A stretch of 64,000 nucleotides of DNA from Liquidambar formosana (lineage: Eukaryota > Streptophyta > Magnoliopsida > Saxifragales > Altingiaceae). A model generated the notes under the pieces. The model was given only the letters and a program-made list of their open reading frames with translations, had not been told where the DNA came from and did not search any database. The position numbers and the translations under genes were made by a program. The stretch lies in assembly GCA_039720395.1 (NCBI GenBank), contig CM077831.1, forward strand, positions 16,546,982 through 16,610,981. Direction: 5' to 3'. Below, piece after piece: positions 44,916 to 56,124 of the stretch. Numbering within the stretch: position 1 is the stretch's first letter; each line of letters starts with the position of its first letter.

Positions 44916-45500
44916 ATGGCTAACACGCCACGCACGTTAGAGATCACAGTCATATCATGCGAAGGCCTCCGTCTCAAACGTAACCGGCCAGTCAAGAAGA
45001 ACGCATTCGTCATCGTTCGAGCCGACCCGTATAATCCTTGTACGACAAGGATGGACACAGAAGGAGGAAGCCACCCATCGTGGAACGAGAAATTCGTTGT
45101 GGACGTTCCAATGCATGCAGGCTTCATTACTATGGAAGTGCAGTGCAAGACTTCTTTGGGTAACAAACTGGTCGGGACGGCGAGAGTTCCAGTCTCGGAT
45201 TTCGTCGGAGGGTATACGCCGGATGGCTACTTGCATTTCTTGAGTTATAGGCTGAGGGAAGCCAACGGCGAGCGCAACGGTATTATTAATCTTTCGGTGA
45301 GAGTGAAGGTGCCGGAGTTTGTTGGTTCCGTGTCGAGGCCATGGCAGGAAAATCCGGTGGGTGCGAAGAATTATGGTCGGGTGATGAGAGGACCAGTTGG
45401 CAGTTCTATGTCGCAGCCATGGCCGAGAACTCCGTTGGGTGAGGAAAATTCTGGTGGGGTGGTGATGGGAGTTCCGGTTTGGCATACGTGCCCTGTGTAA
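44916..45500 (+). CDS. BAP2-like: BON1-associated protein (BAP1/BAP2)-like C2-domain protein, copy C, extended tail
   Basis: Single-exon, 194 residues. Same domain order as copies A and B: LEITVISCEGLRL at the N-terminus, basic NRPVKKNAFVIVR, HPSWNEKFVVDVP, FITMEVQCKTSLGN and YLHFLSYRLREANGERNGII. It is more diverged from A and B than they are from each other. The tail is longer by about 23 residues because a unit is present twice: GSVSRPWQENPVGAKNYGR followed by SSMSQPWPRTPLGEENSGG, ending VPVWHTCPV. This brings it to the length usual for Arabidopsis BAP proteins. Role by family: phospholipid-binding partner of the copine BON1, restraining cell death. A Copia-type element lies only about 200 bp downstream and could affect its 3' end. 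Confidence 0.9.
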   Translation: MANTPRTLEITVISCEGLRLKRNRPVKKNAFVIVRADPYNPCTTRMDTEGGSHPSWNEKFVVDVPMHAGFITMEVQCKTSLGNKLVGTARVPVSDFVGGYTPDGYLHFLSYRLREANGERNGIINLSVRVKVPEFVGSVSRPWQENPVGAKNYGRVMRGPVGSSMSQPWPRTPLGEENSGGVVMGVPVWHTCPV

Positions 45501-45703
45501 AGATGGATGGGTATTAATTGGTTTTTGAAAACATCGAGTATATATTTCATGTTAAGATTTAAGATTGGAGTAAATGTCGTTGAAATTAATCTAAAGAGAA
45601 AATTTAAAAGATCAAAAAAATTTAAGCAAAAAATAAAAATAAAAATCCATAATTGCTGTGTGGTGATGTCTCCTACGTGAGATGCCGTTTTCCAACTGGT
45701 CAT

Positions 45704-46174
45704 TGTTAGAATTTCATATATGTGGGCTTTACATTGATTGGTTTTCTGGATTACGAAAAACGGGTTGAATGTTTAGCCTGCAATGATATACGGTATAGCC
45801 CATTATAGTGTGTGATCAATTAAGTATTTGGGCTCTAGTGCACCTTGGTCCGTGATGTGGGATTATAAAGTGTGGGCCTATTCCTTGTAAGTCAAGGAGT
45901 CCATAATGGGAAAGACTCTATAAAGTTTCTTTATAAATAGGTCAGGTCCCCTCTACACTCCATAAGTTGAAAACCCTAGTAGCCTGTCCCATTGGTGGCT
46001 ACATAAAGAAAAGAGGAGCAAGTAGAGGAAGACCAGCCTCCTAACCGTGTGTCTCTTTTTGCAGAGGTTTGTCAATTAGATTAAATGGTTTCCACAGGTA
46101 CGTGCATATTATTTATTATTATTATTTCCATGTGTTCTAGTTTTCTAGTATGGACTTAATATATTGTTCTATCA
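45704..46174 (+). repeat. 5' LTR of the young element
   Basis: TGTTAG...CTATCA, followed two bases later by the tRNA-Met primer site. Confidence 0.93.
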
Positions 46175-46189
46175 AGTGGTATCAGAGCC

Positions 46190-49100
46190 ACCATGCTAGG
46201 GCTAGAATCATGGTTGAGATATTTTCGTTTTGGTATGGCTTTCATGCCTAATAACAATCATAATGATGATAATAATTTTTTATTTTATTTTTATACATGT
46301 ATATTGTTGTAAAGGTTTTGAGGTTTTACCCAAAACATCCCGTTGCCACTTACTTTTCTAGCTACCGAAGGCATGTGAAGGGTTTTGGTTCCGTTGCTCT
46401 CAATGTCATGATAATATATAAATTTATTTTGGAAGCCTATTAGTTCATGACAATTTTGATGCAACATACACGCACAAAATCCATTAGATTTTGATTATAT
46501 TAAATCATGAACAAATAATAAATATATGGTTATCGTATGGTCTTCATGTTTTGTCATATAGCAAAAAAAAAAAAAAAAAAAAAAAAGTAAAAATTAAAGG
46601 GGTTTTCCTTTTCAGTGTGTATATTAGAGACCGTTGTTTATTTCTCCGGCCAATTTACGATACTGTTCTATCAAAAACAAAAAAAAAAAAAAAATCAAAA
46701 TGGAGCAGGAGTGAAAATACAGATGTTTTTGGACCATTGGATTTTCTCAAATGGTAGTTTTGGACCATTCCATGCCACCAGCTACTTTTCAGTGTGGCAG
46801 AAATTACATGTCCACGTGAAGTAATTGTTGGGTTTCTTTTTTTTTTGGGGACTGACTCACTTTGGGTATTAGGTGTAAACCATTTAGGCCTTGGGTTAAG
46901 TTTAAATAATAAGTAAAAATCAGATTAGTGGAGAGGTAACTTCTATCACTTTACTCTTCTTGTTCTCACGTTTGGCTTAGAGAGCCTTCTTCCACACAGC
47001 TGACTCAGTCACTTTGGCCTGGGAGTATCTTGGCTTTCTTGGGTGAAAGTTCTGCACTCTTGTGTTGGGTAACTTTTCTCTCGGCTTTTGGGGCCATTTT
47101 TGCTGCTGTCCAGTTTGCATTTGTGAGGCTAAAGTTTCATCCTTTTGGGTGTTTTGGGTATTCTCTATTGCAAGCTTGGAGGCCTTTGTTCTACTAATTT
47201 TTGGTGAGATCTTTCCATTCTTGTATTTGTTGAAATACATCTTTAGGTGTTTATTTAATTGCTTAAAGACCTTGTGTCTCTTGTATTCGAACTTAGTTTA
47301 TAGTGGAAAAATCGACTTCGGCTTCGCCCATGGACGAACCGTATTTTAAGGGAACCACGTAAATCTGTGTGCCCCTATTTTATTTCCTTGATATATTTTT
47401 CTGAAATTTATAGTTGCTAGGTTTTCAAATTATTTCCTTGATCTGCACTTGTAGAAAGTATTTTTCCCAATAGTAATTGGTAGCGTATTCAATCTTGAAA
47501 AATTGGAATATGCTTATGGATGAATCATTCTGATTATTTCTATTATGACAAACACGTACTAATTATGCAGCGAGAAGGAATGCTAGCTTTCACACTGGTT
47601 GGAGATCACTAGAAGTGACTTGGTTTTGATGGAAACTACTGGCATTTCACTCATAAAATCACATGCGAATTCAAGTGGGATTATAAGCACGTGATTGATA
47701 ACGAATTCACATGTGATTTTTGATAGACCGTTGTATATTAGTCACAAATTTACGATATGTGTGCGTCCAAGAATAATTGTAGAAGTATGTGACTCTCCTT
47801 AGATACATTATAATGACTAATAGTCCTTGATCTAAATGGCATGTCTTGTCCCAATAAGAGAGTGGGGTTTTACGAAGGTCATGGTTTTCGACTCCCAACA
47901 CTGCGTAGGTGCATGTGTAGTGTGTTGGATTGCATGTACATGTATATATATTTCATGTATTAAACAGGCTTACTCAAACCTTAAGTATATGTATATACAA
48001 GTGCTCATGTATCACACCTTCTAAGACTTGTAATGAATAATGAACATGGTGAATCTATTTTTCATGCATTCACATAAACACTATAAGTTGGAACAATCAA
48101 TGGTTAGTGTAGAAAGTGAATTGTGTTGTTGAGCTATTTTATCATTCTTCTGTATTTAACGTGCAAAATTTTTGGTAAAAATTTTATTACGTAATTTGCC
48201 AATGCGTTAGTAACGTGATAGCATACAATAATTCCCCAGGTTATGTATACATGCACGAACTCAATAAATGAATAAATGAATTTTGGAATTATTTCAATCA
48301 CATATAAAGTAATTTTAGCATGCAAATAAAGAATTGTGATTGGGATTTTTAGAATGGGCATAAAGGCTATTCCAGTTTGGGGAATGTAGTTAGCCAAAGT
48401 GGGTGGTAGCTGCCAAAGTGGCCCATTCACAAAGGTTGACATAATTTCTCATTCAAAGTATTGTGGGATAGGATTGCGTTTTTGGGTTGTAGTATACAAT
48501 CACCTGCCCAAAGGGGGTTATTGTGTGTGACAATTCAAGAATGGCATGGGGTGATTGGCGAGAAGGCATGGATCTAGAGAATACCTTCTGCCTAAAGGTG
48601 ATGAGTTTCTCGAAAATCTGTACAGTTCTTATTGATCAGCCTCATGATAAAGTTTTTTGGAGAGCACCTATTAACATGTTGTATTCTCTGCCCAAAGGGG
48701 AGTTTATGATGATGCACCCAGGGCTCTTGCCGTAATAAGACTCATAAGGTTTTTGAGCTTATTTATGGGTATATCTAATCAATTGCCCATGTTGGTTAGA
48801 TAAAGGAAATGATCATCCATTATTATAATTGCATGCATTATGTTTGGATGATATGTAATATTATTTTTGAATTGCTTCCGCAGTTTTTAATTCTTCTACT
48901 TTTACTAGCCAAATGTCTGTAATTGAAATTTTTGTTAGCAATAACTATGGGAAACGGAGACAACATGTACATATTGTACTTGGGTTTGATAGACTTATTG
49001 ACATGGATAATATTGAGTATCAGAATGATTATGTTATTTTTGTATCCATGATTTGGAATATATTTGCTATCAATAGTTATGTATCTACGATTAAACTCTG

Positions 49101-51879
49101 ATTGTTACAAATATATCATAAAGAATTAAGATATATAGTTAATTTTTGCTTAGCGAGATGATGCCAAACATTATTAATTCCCATAATGATGAAAGGGAAA
49201 GTGTCAACGACTTTCTCATGTTTCCAATATTGATAATGTACTTAGAGACTTAAAAAAAATCAATTGATGATTAATATTGATTATCCTTCTAGTTCATTTC
49301 TAAGACAAATAATTCTCTATCAAAAGCTTATTTTATAGCATGTTAGGTACTATCATAGTGATAAGATACAATATATTATTGTATTATTGTATTTAGAAGT
49401 AGAGAGAATTTATATTTAGTGGCCTGATTGTAAGCCTATTGAGAATTATCACCAATTGTAAAAAGGTTTATATTCATTAATGCAATATAAGATTAATTTT
49501 ATATAGATTGATAATTATTGGTAATGCTGAAGTTATAATTAGGCTGAAGGCAATTGTAAGTACATGATTGATGTAGAATGTTTTCAATGATTGTGAATAT
49601 CCAATTAATGTGATTTTAGTTTAAAGTTATTTTTGCATTGTTTTCAATTATAAACTAATTTTGGCACATTTCTTCTTGAAAACTACTATTTTAGTGGTCT
49701 AGTAAATTTTCCTTTGGTCCACTAAATCTTAACTCTTTGCTAAAATATGTTTTCAATGGTCAAATTATTGATCTCGACAACTATTTGAAAATTTAAGATT
49801 GAAAAATTTTCAAATTGATTTCATGAAAGTAGATGAAAATTTTGATTTTATACGAGTAACAAATATATTGGTAATTTAAATGAGAATGTTAAAATTTTTT
49901 GAAAGTTCAAACTAGTGCTAATAAAGTAGATGAGTAATTGTATTCCAAGAGCAACATAGTGTGCATTGGTTGCTAAGGATTGATTTTAAGTTCTCATATA
50001 ATAGTAGTACGTCTATCTTATTACATATTGATCTGCGCATTATTGTACAAATTTTCACATATATAGTTGAACTAAATTGTTCTAAGGTGAACAAAGGGGT
50101 ATAATGTGAATTGAATAAATTTATATATTTTTAGTAGACATTAATATATAGTGATAATATATTAAGAATAATTCTTACCAATGTGTGAATATTAAGGTTA
50201 GTGGGAGCTGAGTAAGTTCATCTATGATTTTATTATACTTGAAGCATATTGTCATTCAAGTTTTTAAAATAAAAGGCTTGAGGAAATATTTTATATTCGT
50301 TTTGTTTTGTTGTATTTGAAAGACCCTTATAGTTTCCACATAAAGAACATATTATTGCGTGTAAAAAAAAATATCATATATTAATTCTATTATCATAAAA
50401 GGACAAGTTGAATATAAAGTTAATGGAAAATTAAGTTAGAAATGATTTATAAAGAATGTATCTTATGTTTTTGCTAATTTTGGAGTATATTAAGTATTTG
50501 AGATTATGCTCATTTAGGTTTTGCGTATGCATTAGATTTACATACTGATCAGTAGTGTTTTCTTTGAATGAGCAAAAACAATACGATGATTAAGATACTT
50601 ATCATGAACTAAAGCCTTATGAATTTTACTTGTCCATAATGGAATTTAATATATAAAATGTGATTAGTTATTATACTTATATTTGGATATACGTTGGGAC
50701 TTATATGGTTAAAGGGCTATGCAAAAGATAGAGTTGATGGACTCGTATGAATTTTTTCACCATGATTAGAAGACTAAATATGATAACATGTATAAAGTTG
50801 TTTTGATGCTAACATTTTATGAAGGACTTTAAGTTTTGGTTTATCTACAAAACTTTAAAAGTTCATAATTTATTTATTTATTTATTTTTAATATGGCATA
50901 AGAGACAATAACTTTTGTATGGCTGGTATAAGGACATAATGTTCTTAGTAGTTAGAGAAAGTATCATAGTAAGCAGACAATAATTATGGTTAGAAATAAT
51001 TATGATTGGGCTCCACTAATATGCCTAGCCTATAAAGTTTTATAGTTGTCTTAGGCTATTTTGAATATGCTTGATCAGTGGGAGTTCAAGATTATGTGAT
51101 GATTGAATTTTTTGATGTGATACATAATCCCATTCGGGATGAGATAACCCATAAAGTACGGGGTTTTTTGCCATTAAGGTTTGTGAAGTTATTTCATGAA
51201 ATAATATTTATTTGTTATATTGCCATATTTTGTGCATATGTAGTTTTTTGTTTATGGCAGGATGAGCTCATCATAAAGAAAATTATTCAAGAAAGTAGAC
51301 GCCTATCTTGAAGTATAGTGGGTACCAATTAATTTTCTTATACTGTATTATTGTGCACATAAAGTATGATTGATGTCATTTTGAGCATATGATATATGCT
51401 ACGTACTTATGTCTTATTGTTGTGAATGACATCAATAAAGATCTCGAAATATAAAGTAAAGACATAAGAGTCTCATTGGAGACATGTGGGCTTCAGTTAG
51501 AAGCATAAAGGCTTCTTTGTGAGGCATAAAGAGGTTTCATGAGAAACCATAAAGAGGACCAATATTGAATTTAGCACAATTTTGATCACATTTAGTATGC
51601 TATTTTCATGTCACACTTACTCATCATTTAAAATCCATGTCGATAGGGATATTAGCATTTGTGACTGTGGAGTGGTCTTATGTCACTAAATGATGTAATG
51701 GCTTCCATGATTCAATGTTGGTATTCTTATTGGACCGGATTATGTTACTAAGGTGTTTTCATTCAGGCTATATGTACGTGTGGCCACTTCAGTAAATCAA
51801 CCCGAGAGTCGTTTTTCAAAATATTATATATGTATGTATTATTTTATTGTTATCAGTCAAATAACAATCAATGTAGCCC
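46190..51879 (+). other. Non-coding interior of the young element
   Basis: AT-rich sequence with scattered stops in all frames. The 3' portion (51430-51560) has repeated phrases around CATAAAG and GAGACAT like the spacer before the 3' LTR in other Copia elements. No gag, protease, integrase or RT motif was found. Short frames (for example 48523-48735, 51078-51311) look random. Confidence 0.6.
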
Positions 51880-51890
51880 AAGTGGGAGAA

Positions 51891-52361
51891 TGTTAGAATT
51901 TCATATATGTGGGCTTTACATTGATTGGTTTTCTGGATTACGAAAAACGGGTTGAATGTTTAGCCTGCAATGATATACGGTATAGCCCATTATAGTGTGT
52001 GATCAATTAAGTATTTGGGCTCTAGTGCACCTTGGTCCGTGATGTGGGATTATAAAGTGTGGGCCTATTCCTTGTAAGTCAAGGAGTCCATAATGGGAAA
52101 GACTCTATAAAGTTTCTTTATAAATAGGTCAGGTCCCCTCTACACTCCATAAGTTGAAAACCCTAGTAGCCTGTCCCATTGGTGGCTGCATAAAGAAAAG
52201 AGGAGCAAGTAGAGGAAGACCAGCTTCCTAACCGTGTGTCTCTTTTTGCAGAGGTTTGTCAATTAGATTAAATGGTTTCCACAGGTACGTGCATATTATT
52301 TATTATTATTATTTCCATGTGTTCTAGTTTTCTAGTATGGACTTAATATATTGTTCTATCA
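51891..52361 (+). repeat. 3' LTR of the young element
   Basis: Preceded by the polypurine tract AAGTGGGAGAA; near-identical to the 5' LTR. Confidence 0.93.
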
Positions 52362-52449
52362 GTTATGTGCTCAAAAATCTTGTTCTATCGTTAAAATTAA
52401 TGCTTGTGCCTTCCGTATATGTTTGATCCATACTAACCAAAAGTGACAT

Positions 52450-52790
52450 GCAAAGGATGCATGAAACGACACTCACGAGTGGTAGGTGTCTTGGGTGGTG
52501 TGGGGAGTTTATTGGGGTGGTGTTTTGTATCTACATCTCCTATTTGATTGGCGTTTTTGTGTGTTGGTGGTGCATGTATAGTTTTGAGGGCCTTTTCCTC
52601 AGTATTTTGCTGGGGTCATTTCTCTGTTTCTAGATTATGCATTTGGTGGGGTGTTTGTTAGGTGCTGATTTTTGGGAATTGTTTGGTGATCTATGTGTAG
52701 GGTTTGTTTGTACTGTTGTATCCTTCTTTTATATATTAATGAAGTTTTATTTTGCCGATCAAAACAAAACAAAAACAAGAAAAAACAACA
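52450..52790 (+). mobile_element. LINE 3'-end fragment
   Basis: GTTTGTACTGTTGTATCCTT, then TTAATGAAGTTTTATTTTGC, CGATCAAAACAAAACAAAAAC: the shape of plant LINE 3' untranslated ends, finishing in an A-rich tail. There is no protein domain here, so the assignment rests on this tail alone. Confidence 0.4.
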
Positions 52791-52794
52791 CTCT

Positions 52795-53240
52795 GGAAGT
52801 GGGAATAGGAAAGTAGCCCTTAAAAGAAATTGAAGGATTTGTGGCATAAGGGACGTTGGTGAGAATTACAGAGTCAGAATGTAATGGAATGTGAGAATCG
52901 GCTTACATCACTCTCTGAAAAACCAAATTGCATGTTTTGGAAACCCACCAAATATATATCTATATATATATAATTGGAAAATACCATTCACACCCAAGAA
53001 GGAAGATATAATATAAAGTGAAAAGCAAAATATTATAATGATAATCAAAGTATTAAATACTGGAAATGAAATATATATATATATTGATATTGAAACTTAC
53101 AAAGATATATTGTCTTCAAACTGGAAAGCTTAAAAATATGATATTGGAGAGGGGTATGAGAAGGGAAAGATGAATTTAATCTGAAAACTAACTCTGCCCC
53201 CCTCTTACATAGGTTGGGTTTATATAAATACTAAGGTTCA
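52795..53240. other. Spacer, nothing recognised
   Basis: AT-rich with short (TA)n tracts at about 52955-52970 and 53072-53083; no gene or element ends. Confidence 0.4.
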
Positions 53241-55263
53241 TGTGAGAACCTGTTTTCCTAATAGGGATTATTATGGCTTATTGTATGATTAGCGTAGTTA
53301 ATCCCTTGATTTGTTGAATGACTTCATGTATGGCTAATCCATGTGTATGATAATATGATATTATTTGTGATTTGATGCTTGTTTTTATGCATCAAGTGTC
53401 TTAAGTGTGTGTTGGGTCTTATTTGCAGCTTCGGGCTTAAGCTGCTAAAATTTGGTTAAGTGTTGGGGAAAAATGAATTTTTGTAAATCTTCGTTTTTAA
53501 AGATAATTTTTAGCGGTAATAGAAGTTTATAATATTATAAGACATTGGTGATTTTATGGGAATTTATTAGCATATTTGGATTGGGTTCCACACATGTTTG
53601 TTTTAAGAAAATCTGTCGAGAGACGACTTTTGTACTAAAACTTGGAAATGAGATTTTGATATATTGGGAATTTGATTTTTCTGATATTTTATTTAGATTC
53701 AAATGGGGGGTTAATTGCTTATTTTCATTAAGATTACTTAAATGTTTTTAATGAAAATAAGGTTGATGTCTGTGCTGATGAAGAGTTGCCTGACTAACTG
53801 TCTATTTTCTGCTGTCTGTGTATTTCAGACGATTAAAACATGTTTCAGCCGTTTGAAAGACAATTTTCAACCGGCTGAAAGTTCATGTCAGCCAACTGAA
53901 AATTCCAGAGAGGATTATTTTGTGTTGGGCACTTTCAGCTGGCTGAAAATATTTTTCAGCCATTTGAAAGTGTCGGCAGACAGTTTTAATAAATGGTTAA
54001 AATGACCCTTTTGCCCCCCTTTTCTATATAAACCCTTTAACCCACGAAAATTCTAGACCCTTCTCTACTTTTCTAGCCGAGAAAGAGAGAGAATGAGAGA
54101 AGGAGAGTGACGGGGGAGGTCGTGGGTGGCTCGCCGGAGCATGGCAGCCCCGATCCAACGCCAGCAAGCTCGAATTCATCATAGTTAGGCCCGATCTACG
54201 TGCGTGTAGGGATGGTTTGGCATTTACATCACTCATTCATGAGGTAAGGGATATTTTCTCATTTTAAACTTTTGTTGCATGGGGTTTTGGGTATAAATCA
54301 TGTAGTTTTACATGTATTTGGTCGATTTTGCATAAATATCATGCATAGGGTATATATTTGCTAAGTTTTACAAATTGTGGGAAACCTAGGGTTTAATTCA
54401 CATCATTTTGCTATAAAAATGTTGTTTTTGAAATCATTCATTTGGAAATGATTTATGGGGGATTATTTATTGTGATTTTTCTTTTATGAACCCACATGTT
54501 ATATGGTTTTCTTGGAAAATTTATATATATAAAATTTTCTGGTTTATATGGAAATTATGGAGTTATTTCATATAGTTTTCTAAGAACAAACCTATTATGT
54601 GGTTTTTGAAAAATTTATGTATAATTTTCCAGTTTATGTGGGAATTATGAAATTAATAAATGAAAAGAAAAATGGTGATGATATGGATATGGTGATGAGG
54701 GCTACTGGAGACAGGATTACTGTGGTTCCAAAGGAACGGGATGTCTTGCCGTGTCTTCCTATCCTTTAGTCCTGGGTTACGTGCCCAAATATGAGGTTAC
54801 TTCCTACTCCAAGTAAGATCATAGTATTTCCTCATGACGGGGTTACTTTCTGGACCAAGTAGGATCTTTAGTGTTTCCCCTTATTTTCCATGCGTGAGGG
54901 CCCCACATGACCTGAGTAGGATTTATCAGTTTGAAAGACTGATGTTATGGATTGCAAGATATGGCAAATGATGATTATTGGCTTATAAGGCCGTGATATG
55001 GAATTTGGAAAGAATGATAATGAATTATAAATAACTTGAGTTACTTCTTACCTTTTTAAAAATAAAAAGGGGTGTAGTATCAAAGGATTTAAACTTCTGC
55101 AGTTTATTTCACTATAAATGTATTAGTTTTATTTACTGAAAATTATATTGCAAACTAATCAATGGTTTTGCAGAGTTCTTGAAAAGTATATAAACTATGA
55201 TTTTTAAAACCTTGGGTTATTTTGAGAAACGTTTTCCTACTCACTACAACAAAATAGGCTTTT

Positions 55264-55580
55264 TACGACGTGCGAAGCACGTCGTGAAAGGCTTTTAACG
55301 ACGCACAGGCGCATGTCGTGCATCGCGATGCCGTGGAAAGTCAGGACTAATTAACAACGTGCATTGTACGTCGTGAATAAGTTATTCACGACTTGCAATG
55401 CGCGTCGTAAATAACGTATTCACGACTTGCAATGCGAGTCGTGTAAAACATATTCATGACTTACAATGCAAGTCGTGTAAAACCATATCATTGGGATGCC
55501 TATATTATTTACGACCTACAATGTGCGTCGTAAATAACTTATTAACGACATGTATTGCATGCCGTCTATAACTCATTTAC
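55264..55580. repeat. CACTA left subterminal repeat array
   Basis: Repeated ACGACGTGC / GCACGTCGT and ACGACTTGCAATGCGCGTCG type units, many forming small palindromes. Such arrays are the binding sites for the CACTA accessory protein in En/Spm. Confidence 0.85.
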
Positions 55581-56090
55581 ATCAACCTTTTAATAGCTTA
55601 TAATAAACGCAATAAAAACTAATTTAAATATACACATTTAAGTTTCACTTTGATTCTTGCTTTTCAAATAGTAATAGAACATATTTATAAATATTTCACA
55701 AGCTAACAAATGCAACAAGTCCATAATCATTAATGAATCAAAAGTCAAGACGACTATCCATCTATATATTATTTGAATATGATCCCATAAATATTCATAC
55801 ATTCATACAGTTTAAGTTGTTTGTCAAGTGAACTAACAAAATACTATACATGTTACAATAAAGAAAGAAAAAAAAAAAGAATGTAACATTAAAACATGCT
55901 TCTGGCATCAGTCTTCCATGCACCTCTTAACAATACAGCTCATTCTCATCGATTATAAGACCTAGTGAGATAGCTTTACTACGGTCCTGAAACAAAAAAC
56001 CAATAATTAATATTCAATTTTAATTTATCAATATCAAGAATAAACTCATAATTAACGCAAATTTACCTTTGCATCAGTTCTGCGAAACAT

Positions 56091-56124
<34 letters not shown>

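Larger units (their letters stand above)
45704..52361 (+). mobile_element. Young non-autonomous Copia-type LTR element, 6.66 kb, no coding capacity
   Basis: Two 471-bp LTRs (45704-46174 and 51891-52361) begin TGTTAGAATTTC and end TTGTTCTATCA. By eye they differ at only two positions (GGCTACAT/GGCTGCAT, AGCCTCC/AGCTTCC). The primer site TGGTATCAGAGCC lies at 46177-46189 and the polypurine tract AAGTGGGAGAA at 51880-51890. Flanks are GTCAT (45699-45703) and GTTAT (52362-52366), a TSD with one mismatch. The 5.7-kb interior has no frame above about 100 residues and none resembling gag or pol, so it must have moved using proteins from another element. Confidence 0.92.

Noticed and set aside
46977..47349. 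Overlapping frames of 87 and 95 residues on opposite strands inside the young LTR element
   Set aside because: No gag or pol motif, and both strands open together in a locally stop-poor segment; background.
55264..55580. CRISPR-like regularly spaced repeats
   Set aside because: The units are CACTA subterminal motifs, irregularly spaced and palindromic, in a plant nuclear context.
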